Below, piece by piece: positions 38,801 through 54,100 of a DNA stretch of 64,000 nt. Numbering within the stretch: position 1 is the first letter of the stretch; the number at the start of each line of letters is the position of its first letter. The notes beneath the pieces are model-generated. The model had not been told where the DNA came from. It searched no databases and saw only the letters and a program-made list of their open reading frames with translations. Position numbers and translations under genes: made by a program. The stretch covers positions 22,707,638 to 22,771,637 of the forward strand of contig OZ059900.1 of assembly GCA_964057225.1 (NCBI GenBank), read 5' to 3'. Source of the stretch: Auanema rhodensis. Taxonomy: Eukaryota > Nematoda > Chromadorea > Rhabditida > Rhabditidae.

Positions 38801-41800
38801 TTTGACTTACGATTTCACGTGTTCAAACTCATGCAATGTCAATGAAACCTAGCTCAAAATTGTTCGTACAACGTCTAGTTCCACTTTCACGACAAAAAAA
38901 CAGGGGTTAGAAAATTAAGGAAATTAGCATATTCTGAGGGCACGCCCCTTATGGCTAATATTGATTAAATCGATTTTTGTTCATATCAGTCGTCAAATGC
39001 AACGAATTTCAGCGTGTTACATACTTAAATGAAGCATTTTACATGCTGAACACTAGAAAAATACAAAAACACAGTATTTCTCATGAGAAAAATTTTATTA
39101 TGCTGGAAAACCAGTTTTTGGAAATTTCGCTGTAAACAAGGTTTTGACTTACGATTTCATGTGTTCAAACTCATGCAATGTCAATGAAACCTAGCTCAAA
39201 ATTGTTCGTACAACGTCTAGTTCCACTTTCACGACAAAAAAACAGGGGTTAGAAAATAAAGGAAATTAGCATATTCTGAGGGCACGCCCCTTATGGCTAA
39301 TATTGATTAAATCGATTTTTGTTCATATGAGTCGTCAAATGCAACGAATTTCAGCGTGTTACATACTAAAATGAAGCATTTTACATGCTGAACACTAGAA
39401 AATTACAAAAACACAGTATTTCCCATGAGAAATATTTTATTATGCTGGAAAACCAGTTTTTGGAAATTTCGCTGTAAACAAGGTTTTGACTTACGATTTC
39501 ATGTGTTCAAACTCATGCAATGTCAATGAAACCTAGCTCAAAATTGTTCGTACAACGTCTAGTTCCACTTTCACGACAAAAAAACAGGGGTTAGAAAATT
39601 AAGGAAATTAGCATATTCTGAGGGCACGCCCCTTATGGCTAATATTGATTAAATCGATTTTTGTTCATATGAGTCGTCAAATGCAACGAATTTCAGCGTG
39701 TTACATACTTAAATGAAGCATTTTACATGCTGAACACTAAAAAAATACAAAAACACAGTATTTCCCATGAGAAATATTTTATTATGCTGGAAAACCAGTT
39801 TTTGGAAATTTCGCTGTAAACAAGGTTTTGACTTACGATTTCATGTGTTCAAACTCATGCAATGTCAATGAAACCTAGCTCAAAATTGTTCGTACAACGT
39901 CTAGTTCCACTTTCACGACAAAAAAAACAGGGGTTAGAAAATTAAGGAAATTAGCATATTCTGAGGGCACGCCCCTTATGGCTAATATTGATTAAATCGA
40001 TTTTTGTTCATATGAGTCGTCAAATGCAACGAATTTCAGCGTGTTACATACTAAAATGAATCATTTTACATGCTGAACACTAAAAAAATACAAAAACACA
40101 GTATTTCCCATGAGAAATATTTTATTATGCTGGAAAACCAGTTTTTGGAAATTTCGCTGTAAACAAGGTTTTGACTTACGATTTCACGTGTTCAAACTCA
40201 TGCAATGTCAATGAAACCTAGCTCAAAATTGTTCGTACAACGTCTAGTTCCACTTTCACGACAAAAAAACAGGGGTTAGAAAATTAAGGAAATTAGCATA
40301 TTCTGAGGGCACGCCCCTTATGGCTAATATTGATTAAATCGATTTTTGTTCATATGAGTCGTCAAATGCAACGAATTTCAGCGTGTTACATACTAAAATG
40401 AAGCATTTTACATGCTGAACACTAGAAAAATACAAAAACACAGTATTTCCCATGAAAAATATTTTATTATGCTGGAAAACCAGTTTTTGGAAATTTCGCT
40501 GTAAGCAAGGTTTTGACTTACGATTTCATGTGTTCAAACTCATGCAATGTCAATGAAACCTAGCTCAAAATTGTTCGTACAACGTCTAGTTCCACTTTCA
40601 CGACAAAAAAACAGGGGTTAGAAAATTAAGGAAATTAGCATATTCTGAGGGCACGCCCCTTATGGCTAATATTGATTAAATCGATTTTTGTTCATATGAG
40701 TCGTCAAATGCAACGAATTTCAGCGTGTTACATACTTAAATGAAGCATTTTACATGCTGAACACTAGAAAAATACAAAAACACAGTATTTCTCATGAGAA
40801 ATATTTTATTATGCTGGAAAACCAGTTTTTGGAAATTTCGCTGTAAGCAAGGTTTTGACTTACGATTTCATGTGTTCAAACTCATGCAATGTCAATGAAA
40901 CCTAGCTCAAAATTGTTTGTATAACGTCTGGTTCCACTTTCACGACAAAAAAACAGGGGTTAGAAAATTAAGGAAATTAGCATATTCTGAGGGCACGCCC
41001 CTTATGGCTAATATTGATTAAATCGATTTTTGTTCATATGAGTCGTCAAATGCAACGAATTTCAGCGTGTTACATACTTAAATGAAGCATTTTACATGCT
41101 GAACACTAGAAAAATACAAAAACACAGTATTTCCCATGAGAAATATTTTATTATGCTGGAAAACCAGTTTTTGGAAATTTCGCTGTAAACAAGGTTTTGA
41201 CTTACGATTTCATGTGTTCAAACTCATGCAATGTCATGGAAACCTAGCTCAAAATTGTTCGTACAACGTCTAGTTCCACTTTCACGACAAAAAAACAGGG
41301 GTTAGAAAATTAAGGAAATTAGCATATTCTGAGGGCACGCCCCTTATGGCTAATATTGATTAAATCGATTTTTGTTCATATGAGTCGTCAAATGCAACGA
41401 ATTTCAGCGTGTTACATACTAAAATGAAGCATTTTACATGCTGAACACTAGAAAAATACAAAAACACAGTATTTCCCATGAGAAATATTTTATTATGCTG
41501 GAAAACCAGTTTTTGGAAATTTCGCTGTAAGCAAGGTTTTGACTTACGATTTCATGTGTTCAAACTCATGCAATGTCAATGAAACCTAGCTCAAAATTGT
41601 TCGTACAACGTCTAGTTCCACTTTCACGACAAAAAAACAGGGGTTAGAAAATTAAGGAAATTAGCATATTCTGAGGGCACGCCCCTTATGGCTAATATTG
41701 ATTAAATCGATTTTTGTTCATATGAGTCGTCAAATGCAACGAATTTCAGCGTGTTACATACTAAAATGAAGCATTTTACATGCTGAACACTAGAAAAATA

Positions 41801-43230
41801 CAAAAACACAGTATTTCCCATGAGAAATATTTTATTATGCTGGAAAACCAGTTTTTGGAAATTTCGCTGTAAACAAGGTTTTGACTTACGATTTCATGTG
41901 TTCAAACTCATGCAATGTCAATGAAACCTAGCTCAAAATTGTTCGTACAACGTCTAGTTCCACTTTCACGACAAAAAACAGGGGTTAGAAAATTAAGGAA
42001 ATTAGCATATTCTGAGGGCACGCCCCTTATGGCTAATATTGATTAAATCGATTTTTGTTCATATGAGTCGTCAAATGCAACGAATTTCAGCGTGTTACAT
42101 ACTAAAATGAAGCATTTTACATGCTGAACACTAGAAAAATACAAAAACACAGTATTTCCCATGAGAAATATTTTATTATGCTGGAAAACCAGTTTTTGGA
42201 AATTTCGCTGTAAACAAGGTTTTGACTTACGATTTCATGTGTTCAAACTCATGCAATGTCAATGAAACCTAGCTCAAAATTGTTCGTACAACGTCTAGTT
42301 CCACTTTCACGACAAAAAAACAGGGGTTAAAAAATTAAGGAAATTAGCATATTCTGAGGGCACGCCCCTTATGGCTAATATTGATTAAATCGATTTTTGT
42401 TCATATGAGTCGTCAAATGCAACGAATTTCAGCGTGTTACATACACTAAAATGAACCATTTTACATGCTGAACACTAGAAAAATACAAAAACACAGTTTT
42501 TCTCATGAGAAATATTTTATTATGCTGGAAAACCAGTTTTTTTAAATTTCGCTGTAAACAAGGTTTTGACTTACGATTTCATGTGTTCAAACTCATGCAA
42601 TGTCAATGAAACCTAGCTCAAAATTGTTTGTACAACGTCTAGTTCCACTTTCACGACAAAAAAACAGGGGTTAGAAAATTAAGGAAATTAGCATATTCTG
42701 AGGGCACGCCCCTTATGGCTAATATTGATTAAATCGATTTTTGTTCATATGAGTAGTCAAATGCAACGAATTTCAGCGTGTTACATACTAAAATGAAGCA
42801 TTTCACATGCTGAACACTAGAAAAATACAAAAACACAGTATTTCCCATGAGAAATATTTTATTATGCTGGAAAACCAGTTTTTGGAAATTTCGCTGTAAA
42901 CAAGGTTTTGACTTACGATTTCATGTGTTCAAACTCATGCAATGTCAATGAAACCTAGCTCAAAATTGTTTGTACAACGTCTAGTTCCACTTTCACGACA
43001 AAAAAACAGGGGTTAGAAAATTAAGGAAATTAGCATATTCTGAGGGCACGCCCCTTATGGCTAATATTGATTTAAACGATTTTTGTTCATATGAGTCGTC
43101 AAATGCAACGAATTTCAGCGTGTTACATACTAAAATGAAGCATTTTACATGCTGAACACTAGAAAAATACAAAAACACAGTATTTCTCATGAGAAATATT
43201 TTATTATGCTGGAAAACCAGTTTTTGGAAT

Positions 43231-43247
43231 TTTCGCTGTAAACGAGG
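43231..43247 (+). other. Closest CENP-B-box-like variant
   Basis: This copy reads TTTCGCTGTAAACGAGG and matches 8 of the 9 core CENP-B-box bases. It is the best match noticed, and the only monomer seen with cgagg in place of caagg. A single copy among about 100 suggests a random substitution and not selection. Confidence 0.45.
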
Positions 43248-45859
43248 TTTTGACTTACGATTTCATGTGTTCAAACTCATGCAATGTCAATGAAACCTAG
43301 CTCAAAATTGTTTGTACAACGTCTAGTTCCACTTTCACGACAAAAAAACAGGGGTTAGAAAATTAAGGAAATTAGCATATTCTGAGGGCACGCCCCTTAT
43401 GGCTAATATTGATTAAATCGATTTTTGTTCATATGAGTAGTCAAATGCAACGAATTTCAGCGTGTTACATACTAAAATGAAGCATTTCACATGCTGAACA
43501 CTAGAAAAATACAAAAACACAGTATTTCCCATGAGAAATATTTTATTATGCTGGAAAACCAGTTTTTGGAAATTTCGCTGTAAACAAGGTTTGACTTACG
43601 ATTTCATGTGTTCAAACTCATGCAATGTCAATGAAACCTAGCTCAAAATTGTTCGTACAACGTCTAGTTCCACTTTCACGACAAAAAAACAGGGGTTAGA
43701 AAATTTAGGAAATTAGCATATTCTGAGGGCACGCCCCTTATGGCTAATATTGATTAAATCGATTTTTGTTCATATGAGTCGTCAAATGCAACGAATTTCA
43801 GCGTGTTACATACTAAAATGAAGTATTTTACATGCTGAACACTAGAAAAATACAAAAACACAGTATTTCCCATGAGAAATATTTTATTATGCTGGAAAAC
43901 CAGTTTTTGGAAATTTCGCTGTAAACAAGGTTTTGACTTACGATTTCATGTGTTCAAACTCATGCAATGTCAATGAAACCTAGCTCAAAATTGTTCCTAC
44001 AACGTCTGGTTCCACTTTCACGACAAAAAACAGGGGTTAGAAAATTAAGGAAATTAGCATATTCTGAGGGCACGCCCCTTATGGCTAATATTGATTAAAT
44101 CGATTTTTGTTCATATGAGTCGTGAAATGCAACGAATTTCAGCGTGTTACATATTAAAATGAAGCATTTTACATGCTGAACACTAGAAAAATACGAAAAC
44201 ACAGTTTTTCCCATGAGAAATATTTTATTATGCTGGAAAACCAGTTTTTGGAAATTTCGCTGTAAACAAGGATTTGACTTACGATTTCATGTGTTCAAAC
44301 TCATGCAATGTCAATGAAACCTAGCTCAAAATTGTTCGTACAACGTCTAGTTCCACTTTCACGACAAAAAAACAGGGGTTAGAAAATTTAGGAAATTAGC
44401 ATATTCTGAGGGCACGCCCCTTATGGCTAATATTGATTAAATCGATTTTTGTTCATATGAGTCGTCAAATGAAACGAATTTCAGCGTGTTACATACTAAA
44501 ATGAAGTATTTTACATGCTGAACATTAGAAAAATACAAAAACACAGTTTTTCCCTTGAGAAATATTTTATTATGCTGGAAAACCAGTTTTTGGAAATTTC
44601 GCTGTAAACAAGGTTTTGACTTACGATTTCATGTGTTCAAACTCATGCAATGTCAATGAAACCTAGCTCAAAATTGTTCCTACAACGTCTAGTTCCACTT
44701 TCACGACAAAAAACAGGGGTTAGAAAATTAAGGAAATTAGCATATTCTGAGGGCACGCCCCTTATGGCTAATATTGATTAAATCGATTTTTGTTCATATG
44801 AGTCGTCAAATGCAACGAATTTCAGCGTGTTACATACTAAAATGAAGCATTTTACATGCGGAACACTAGAAAAATACAAAAACACAGTATTTCCCATGAG
44901 AAATATTTTATTATGCTGGAAAACCAGTTTTTGGAAATTTCGCTGTAAACAAGGTTTTGACTTACGATTTCATGTGTTCAAACTCATGCAATGTCAATGA
45001 AACCTAGCTCAAAATTGTTTGTACAACGTCTAGTTCCACTTTCACGATAAAAAAACAGGGGTTAGAAAATTAAGGAAATTAGCATATTCTGATGGCACGC
45101 CCCTTATGGCTAATATTGATTAAATCGATTTTTGTTCATATGAGTCGTCAAATGCAACGAATTTCAGCGTGTTACATACTGAAATGAAGCATTTTACATG
45201 CTGAACACTAGAAAAATACAAAAACACAGTATTTCTCATGAGAAATATTTTATTATGCTGGAAAACCAGTTTTTGGAAATTTCGCTGTAAACAAGGTTTT
45301 GACCTACGATTTCATGTGTTCAAACTCATGCAATGTCAATGAAACCTAGCTCAAAATTGTTTGTACAACGTTTAGATCCACTTTCACGACAAAAAAACAG
45401 GGGTTAGAAAATTAAGGAAATTAGCATATTCTGAGGGCACGCCCCTTATGGCTAATATTGATTAAATCGATTTTTGTTCATATGAGTAGTCAAATGCAAC
45501 GAATTTCATCGTGTTACATACTAAAATGAAGCATTTTACATGCTGAAAACTAGAAAAATACAAAAACACAGTATTTCCCATGAGAAATATTTTATTATGC
45601 TGGAAAACCAGTTTTTGGAAATTTCGCTGTAAACAAGGTTTTGACTTACGATTTCATGTGTTCAAACTCATGCAATGTCAATGAAACCTAGCTCAAAATT
45701 GTTTGTACAACGTCTAGTTCCACTTTCACGACAAAAAAACAGGGGTTAGAAAATTAAGGAAATTAGCATATTCTGAGGGCACGCCCCTTATGGCTAATAT
45801 TGATTAAATCGATTTTTGTTCATATGAATCGTCAAATGCAACGAATTTCAGCGTATTAC

Positions 45860-48800
45860 ATACTAAAATGAAGCATTTTACATGCTGAACACTAGAAAAA
45901 TACAAAAACACAGTATTTCTCATGAGAAATATGTTATTATGCTGGAAAACAAGTTTTTGGAAATTTCGCTGTAAACAAGGTTTGACTTACGATTTCATGT
46001 GTTCAAACTCATGCAATGTCAATGAAACCTAGCTCAAAATTGTTCTTACAACGTCTAGTTCCACTTTCACGACAAAAAAACAGGGGTTAGAAAATTAAGG
46101 AAATTAGCATATTCTGAGGGCACGCCCCTTATGGCTAATATTGATTAAATCGATTTTTGTTCATATGAGTAGTCAAATGCAACGAATTTCAGCGTGTTAC
46201 ATACTAAAATGAAGCATTTCACATGCTGAACACTAGAAAAATACAAAAACACAGTATTTCCCATGAGAAATATTTTATTATGCTGGAAAACCAGTTTTTG
46301 GAAATTTCGCTGTAAACAAGGTTTTGACTTACGATTTCATGTGTTCAAACTCATGCAATGTCAATGAAACCTAGCTCAAAATTGTTTGTACAACGTCTAG
46401 TTCCACTTTCACGACAAAAAAACAGGGGTTAGAAAATTAAGGAAATTAGCATATTCTGAGGGCACGCCCCTTATGGCTAATATTGATTTAAACGATTTTT
46501 GTTCATATGAGTCGTCAAATGCAACGAATTTCAGCGTGTTACATACTAAAATGAAGCATTTTACATGCTGAACACTAGAAATATACAAAAACACAGTTTT
46601 TCCCATGAGAAATATTTTATTATGCTGGAAAACCAGTTTTTGGAAATTTCGCTGTAAACAAGGTTTTGACTTACGATTTCATGTGTTCAAACTCTTGCAA
46701 TGTCAATGAAACCTAGCTCAAAATTGTTCGTACAACGTCTAGTTCCACTTTCACGACAAAAAAACAGGGGTTAGAAAATTTAGGAAATTAGCATATTCTG
46801 AGGGCACGCCCCTTATGGCTAATATTGATTAAATCGATTTTTGTTCATATGAGTCGTCAAATGCAACGAATTTCAGCGTGTTACATACTAAAATGAAGTA
46901 TTTTACATGCTGAACACTAGAAAAATACAAAAACACAGTATTTCTCATGAGAAATATTTTATTATGCTGGAAAACCAGTTTTTGGATATTTCGCTGTAAA
47001 CAAGGTTTTGACTTACGATTTCATGTGTTCAAACTCATGCAATGTCAATGAAACCTAGCTCAAAATTGTTTGTACAACGTCTAGTTCCACTTTCACGACA
47101 AAAAAACAGGGGTTAGAAAATTAAGGAAATTAGCATATTCTGAGGGCACGCCCCTTATGGCTAATATTGATTAAATCGATTTTTGTTCATATGAGTCGTC
47201 AAATGCAACGAATTTCAGCGTGTTACATACTAAAATGAAGCATTTTACATGCTGAACACTAGAAAAATACAAAAACACAGTTTTTCCCATGAGAAATATT
47301 TTATTATGCTGGAAAACCAGTTTTTGGAAATTTCGCTGTAAACAAGGTTTTGACTTACGATTTCATGTGTTCAAACTCATGCAATGTCAATGAAACCTAG
47401 CTCAAAATTGTTTGTACAACGTCTAGTTCCACTTTCACGACAAAAAAACAGGGGTTAGAAAATTAAGGAAATTAGCATATTCTGAGGGCACGCCCCTTAT
47501 GGCTAATATTGATTAAATCGATTTTTGTTCATATGAGTCGTCAAATGCAACGAATTTCAGCGTGTTACATACTAAAATGAAGCATTTTACATGCTGAACA
47601 CTAAAAAAATACAAAAACACAGTATTTCCCATGAGAAATATTTTATTATGCTGGAAAACCAGTTTTTGGAAATTTCGCTGTAAACAAGGTTTTGACTTAC
47701 GATTTCATGTGTTCAAACTCATGCAATGTCAATGAAACCTAGCTCAAAATTGTTCTTACAACGTCTAGTTCCACTTTCACGACAAAAAAACAGGGGTTAG
47801 AAAATTTAGGAAATTAGCATATTCTGAGGGCACGCCCCTTATGGCTAATATTGATTAAATCGATTTTTGTTCATATGAGTCGTCAAATGCAACGAATTTC
47901 AGCGTGTTACATACTAAAATGAAGTATTTTACATGCTGAACACTAGAAAAATACAAAAACACAGTATTTCCCATGAGAAATATTTTATTATGCTGGAAAA
48001 CCAGTTTTTGGAAATTTCGCTGTAAACAAGGTTTTGACTTACGATTTCATGTGTTCAAACTCATGCAATGTCAATGAAACCTAGCTCAAAATTGTTTGTA
48101 CAACGTCTAGTTCCACTTTCACGACAAAAAAACAGGGGTTAGAAAATTAAGGAAATTAGCATATTCTGAGGGCACGCCCCTTATGGCTAATATTGATTAA
48201 ATCGATTTTTGTTCATATGAGTCGTCAAATGCAACGAATTTCAGCGTGTTACATACTAAAATGAAGCATTTTACATGCTGAACACTAAAAAAATACAAAA
48301 ACACAGTATTTCCCATGAGAAATATTTTATTATGCTGGAAAACCAGTTTTTGGAAATTTCGCTGTAAACAAGGTTTTGACTTACGATTTCATGTGTTCAA
48401 ACTCATGCAATGTCAATGAAACCTAGCTCAAAATTGTTCGTACAACGTCTAGTTCCACTTTCACGACAAAAAAACAGGGGTTAGAAAATTTAGGAAATTA
48501 GCATATTCTGAGGGCACGCCCCTTATGGCTAATATTGATTAAATCGATTTTTGTTCATATGAGTCGTCAAATGCAACGAATTTCAGCGTGTTACATACTA
48601 AAATGAAGCATTTTACATGCTGAACACTAGAAAAATACAAAAACACAGTATTTCTCATGAGAAATATGTTATTATGCTGGAAAACAAGTTTTTGGAAATT
48701 TCGCTGTAAACAAGGTTTGACTTACGATTTCATGTGTTCAAACTCATGCAATGTCAATGAAACCTAGCTCAAAATTGTTCTTACAACGTCTAGTTCCACT

Positions 48801-51165
48801 TTCACGACAAAAAAACAGGGGTTAGAAAATTAAGGAAATTAGCATATTCTGAGGGCACGCCCCTTATGGCTAATATTGATTAAATCGATTTTTGTTCATA
48901 TGAGTAGTCAAATGCAACGAATTTCAGCGTGTTACATACTAAAATGAAGCATTTCACATGCTGAACACTAGAAAAATACAAAAACACAGTATTTCCCATG
49001 AGAAATATTTTATTATGCTGGAAAACCAGTTTTTGGAAATTTCGCTGTAAACAAGGTTTTGACTTACGATTTCATGTGTTCAAACTCATGCAATGTCAAT
49101 GAAACCTAGCTCAAAATTGTTTGTACAACGTCTAGTTCCACTTTCACGACAAAAAAACAGGGGTTAGAAAATTAAGGAAATTAGCATATTCTGAGGGCAC
49201 GCCCCTTATGGCTAATATTGATTTAAACGATTTTTGTTCATATGAGTCGTCAAATGCAACGAATTTCAGCGTGTTACATACTAAAATGAAGCATTTTACA
49301 TGCTGAACACTAGAAATATACAAAAACACAGTTTTTCCCATGAGAAATATTTTATTATGCTGGAAAACCAGTTTTTGGAAATTTCGCTGTAAACAAGGTT
49401 TTGACTTACGATTTCATGTGTTCAAACTCTTGCAATGTCAATGAAACCTAGCTCAAAATTGTTCGTACAACGTCTAGTTCCACTTTCACGACAAAAAAAC
49501 AGGGGTTAGAAAATTTAGGAAATTAGCATATTCTGAGGGCACGCCCCTTATGGCTAATATTGATTAAATCGATTTTTGTTCATATGAGTCGTCAAATGCA
49601 ACGAATTTCAGCGTGTTACATACTAAAATGAAGTATTTTACATGCTGAACACTAGAAAAATACAAAAACACAGTATTTCTCATGAGAAATATTTTATTAT
49701 GCTGGAAAACCAGTTTTTGGATATTTCGCTGTAAACAAGGTTTTGACTTACGATTTCATGTGTTCAAACTCATGCAATGTCAATGAAACCTAGCTCAAAA
49801 TTGTTTGTACAACGTCTAGTTCCACTTTCACGACAAAAAAACAGGGGTTAGAAAATTAAGGAAATTAGCATATTCTGAGGGCACGCCCCTTATGGCTAAT
49901 ATTGATTAAATCGATTTTTGTTCATATGAGTCGTCAAATGCAACGAATTTCAGCGTGTTACATACTAAAATGAAGCATTTTACATGCTGAACACTAGAAA
50001 AATACAAAAACACAGTTTTTCCCATGAGAAATATTTTATTATGCTGGAAAACCAGTTTTTGGAAATTTCGCTGTAAACAAGGTTTTGACTTACGATTTCA
50101 TGTGTTCAAACTCATGCAATGTCAATGAAACCTAGCTCAAAATTGTTTGTACAACGTCTAGTTCCACTTTCACGACAAAAAAACAGGGGTTAGAAAATTA
50201 AGGAAATTAGCATATTCTGAGGGCACGCCCCTTATGGCTAATATTGATTAAATCGATTTTTGTTCATATGAGTCGTCAAATGCAACGAATTTCAGCGTGT
50301 TACATACTAAAATGAAGCATTTTACATGCTGAACACTAAAAAAATACAAAAACACAGTATTTCCCATGAGAAATATTTTATTATGCTGGAAAACCAGTTT
50401 TTGGAAATTTCGCTGTAAACAAGGTTTTGACTTACGATTTCATGTGTTCAAACTCATGCAATGTCAATGAAACCTAGCTCAAAATTGTTCTTACAACGTC
50501 TAGTTCCACTTTCACGACAAAAAAACAGGGGTTAGAAAATTTAGGAAATTAGCATATTCTGAGGGCACGCCCCTTATGGCTAATATTGATTAAATCGATT
50601 TTTGTTCATATGAGTCGTCAAATGCAACGAATTTCAGCGTGTTACATACTAAAATGAAGTATTTTACATGCTGAACACTAGAAAAATACAAAAACACAGT
50701 ATTTCCCATGAGAAATATTTTATTATGCTGGAAAACCAGTTTTTGGAAATTTCGCTGTAAACAAGGTTTTGACTTACGATTTCATGTGTTCAAACTCATG
50801 CAATGTCAATGAAACCTAGCTCAAAATTGTTTGTACAACGTCTAGTTCCACTTTCACGACAAAAAAACAGGGGTTAGAAAATTAAGGAAATTAGCATATT
50901 CTGAGGGCACGCCCCTTATGGCTAATATTGATTAAATCGATTTTTGTTCATATGAGTCGTCAAATGCAACGAATTTCAGCGTGTTACATACTAAAATGAA
51001 GCATTTTACATGCTGAACACTAAAAAAATACAAAAACACAGTATTTCCCATGAGAAATATTTTATTATGCTGGAAAACCAGTTTTTGGAAATTTCGCTGT
51101 AAACAAGGTTTTGACTTACGATTTCATGTGTTCAAACTCATGCAATGTCAATGAAACCTAGCTCA
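45860..51165 (+). repeat. 2735-bp (eight-monomer) duplication in satellite B
   Basis: Text at about 45860-48430 returns at 48595-51165 with an offset of 2735 bp, which is eight monomers minus one base. Shared rare marks include atatgttatt with aaaacaag (45926 and 48661), the one-T loss in caaggtttgac, atttaaacg, aaatatac, ctcttgcaatg and ggatatttcg. Boundaries are set by the first differing bases. Confidence 0.87.
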
Positions 51166-54100
51166 AAATTGTTTGTACAACGTCTAGTTCCACTTTCACG
51201 ACAAAAAAACAGGGGTTAGAAAATTAAGGAAATTAGCATATTCTGAGGGCACGCCCCTTATGGCTAATATTGATTTAAACGATTTTTGTTCATATGAGTC
51301 GTCAAATGCAACGAATTTCAGCGTGTTACATACTAAAATGAAGCATTTTACATGCTGAACACTAGAAATATACAAAAACACAGTTTTTCCCATGAGAAAT
51401 ATTTTATTATGCTGGAAAACCAGTTTTTGGAAATTTCGCTGTAAACAAGGTTTTGACTTACGATTTCATGTGTTCAAACTCTTGCAATGTCAATGAAACC
51501 TAGCTCAAAATTGTTCGTACAACGTCTAGTTCCACTTTCACGACAAAAAAACAGGGGTTAGAAAATTTAGGAAATTAGCATATTCTGAGGGCACGCCCCT
51601 TATGGCTAATATTGATTAAATCGATTTTTGTTCATATGAGTCGTCAAATGCAACGAATTTCAGCGTGTTACATACTAAAATGAAGTATTTTACATGCTGA
51701 ACACTAGAAAAATACAAAAACACAGTATTTCTCATGAGAAATATTTTATTATGCTGGAAAACCAGTTTTTGGATATTTCGCTGTAAACAAGGTTTTGACT
51801 TACGATTTCATGTGTTCAAACTCATGCAATGTCAATGAAACCTAGCTCAAAATTGTTTGTACAACGTCTAGTTCCACTTTCACGACAAAAAAACAGGGGT
51901 TAGAAAATTAAGGAAATTAGCATATTCTGAGGGCACGCCCCTTATGGCTAATATTGATTAAATCGATTTTTGTTCATATGAGTCGTCAAATGCAACGAAT
52001 TTCAGCGTGTTACATACTAAAATGAAGCATTTTACATGCTGAACACTAGAAAAATACAAAAACACAGTTTTTCCCATGAGAAATATTTTATTATGCTGGA
52101 AAACCAGTTTTTGGAAATTTCGCTGTAAACAAGGTTTTGACTTACGATTTCATGTGTTCAAACTCATGCAATGTCAATGAAACCTAGCTCAAAATTGTTT
52201 GTACAACGTCTAGTTCCACTTTCACGACAAAAAAACAGGGGTTAGAAAATTAAGGAAATTAGCATATTCTGAGGGCACGCCCCTTATGGCTAATATTGAT
52301 TAAATCGATTTTTGTTCATATGAGTCGTCAAATGCAACGAATTTCAGCGTGTTACATACTAAAATGAAGCATTTTACATGCTGAACACTAAAAAAATACA
52401 AAAACACAGTATTTCCCATGAGAAATATTTTATTATGCTGGAAAACCAGTTTTTGGAAATTTCGCTGTAAACAAGGTTTTGACTTACGATTTCATGTGTT
52501 CAAACTCATGCAATGTCAATGAAACCTAGCTCAAAATTGTTCTTACAACGTCTAGTTCCACTTTCACGACAAAAAAACAGGGGTTAGAAAATTTAGGAAA
52601 TTAGCATATTCTGAGGGCACGCCCCTTATGGCTAATATTGATTAAATCGATTTTTGTTCATATGAGTCGTCAAATGCAACGAATTTCAGCGTGTTACATA
52701 CTAAAATGAAGTATTTTACATGCTGAACACTAGAAAAATACAAAAACACAGTATTTCCCATGAGAAATATTTTATTATGCTGGAAAACCAGTTTTTGGAA
52801 ATTTCGCTGTAAACAAGGTTTTGACTTACGATTTCATGTGTTCAAACTCATGCAATGTCAATGAAACCTAGCTCAAAATTGTTTGTACAACGTCTAGTTC
52901 CACTTTCACGACAAAAAAACAGGGGTTAGAAAATTAAGGAAATTAGCATATTCTGAGGGCACGCCCCTTATGGCTAATATTGATTAAATCGATTTTTGTT
53001 CATATGAGTCGTCAAATGCAACGAATTTCAGCGTGTTACATACTAAAATGAAGCATTTTACATGCTGAACACTAAAAAAATACAAAAACACAGTATTTCC
53101 CATGAGAAATATTTTATTATGCTGGAAAACCAGTTTTTGGAAATTTCGCTGTAAACAAGGTTTTGACTTACGATTTCATGTGTTCAAACTCATGCAATGT
53201 CAATGAAACCTAGCTCAAAATTGTTCGTACAACGTCTAGTTCCACTTTCACGACAAAAAAACAGGGGTTAGAAAATTTAGGAAATTAGCATATTCTGAGG
53301 GCACGCCCCTTATGGCTAATATTGATTAAATCGATTTTTGTTCATATGAGTCGTCAAATGCAACGAATTTCAGCGTGTTACATACTAAAATGAAGCATTT
53401 TACATGCTGAACACTAGAAAAATACAAAAACACAGTATTTCTCATGAGAAATATGTTATTATGCTGGAAAACAAGTTTTTGGAAATTTCGCTGTAAACAA
53501 GGTTTGACTTACGATTTCATGTGTTCAAACTCATGCAATGTCAATGAAACCTAGCTCAAAATTGTTCTTACAACGTCTAGTTCCACTTTCACGACAAAAA
53601 AACAGGGGTTAGAAAATTAAGGAAATTAGCATATTCTGAGGGCACGCCCCTTATGGCTAATATTGATTAAATCGATTTTTGTTCATATGAGTAGTCAAAT
53701 GCAACGAATTTCAGCGTGTTACATACTAAAATGAAGCATTTCACATGCTGAACACTAGAAAAATACAAAAACACAGTATTTCCCATGAGAAATATTTTAT
53801 TATGCTGGAAAACCAGTTTTTGGAAATTTCGCTGTAAACAAGGTTTTGACTTACGATTTCATGTGTTCAAACTCATGCAATGTCAATGAAACCTAGCTCA
53901 AAATTGTTTGTACAACGTCTAGTTCCACTTTCACGACAAAAAAACAGGGGTTAGAAAATTAAGGAAATTAGCATATTCTGAGGGCACGCCCCTTATGGCT
54001 AATATTGATTTAAACGATTTTTGTTCATATGAGTCGTCAAATGCAACGAATTTCAGCGTGTTACATACTAAAATGAAGCATTTTACATGCTGAACACTAG

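Larger units (their letters stand above)
29437..42400 (+). repeat. Left zone of satellite B
   Basis: Most monomers here carry ttcgtacaacg and ttaaggaaa, and alternate between gaaaaatac and gaaaattac with partial two-monomer (684-bp) patterning, for example 32839 and 33523 with the aaaaaaatac and cacgtgttc marks. The first monomer after the junction is the most diverged (tattttttatgag in place of tatttcccatgag), as expected at an array edge. Confidence 0.7.

Noticed and set aside
42993-43190. A 65-codon open frame on the minus strand, with near-identical copies at 46409, 49144, 51196 and 53931.
   Set aside because: It is satellite B text. The frame is open only where the variant gatttaaacg replaces the usual gattaaatcg, which removes an in-frame stop. 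The five copies are identical because the monomers were duplicated (spacings 2735, 2052 and 2735 bp). There is no domain, and no conservation beyond that of the repeat itself.
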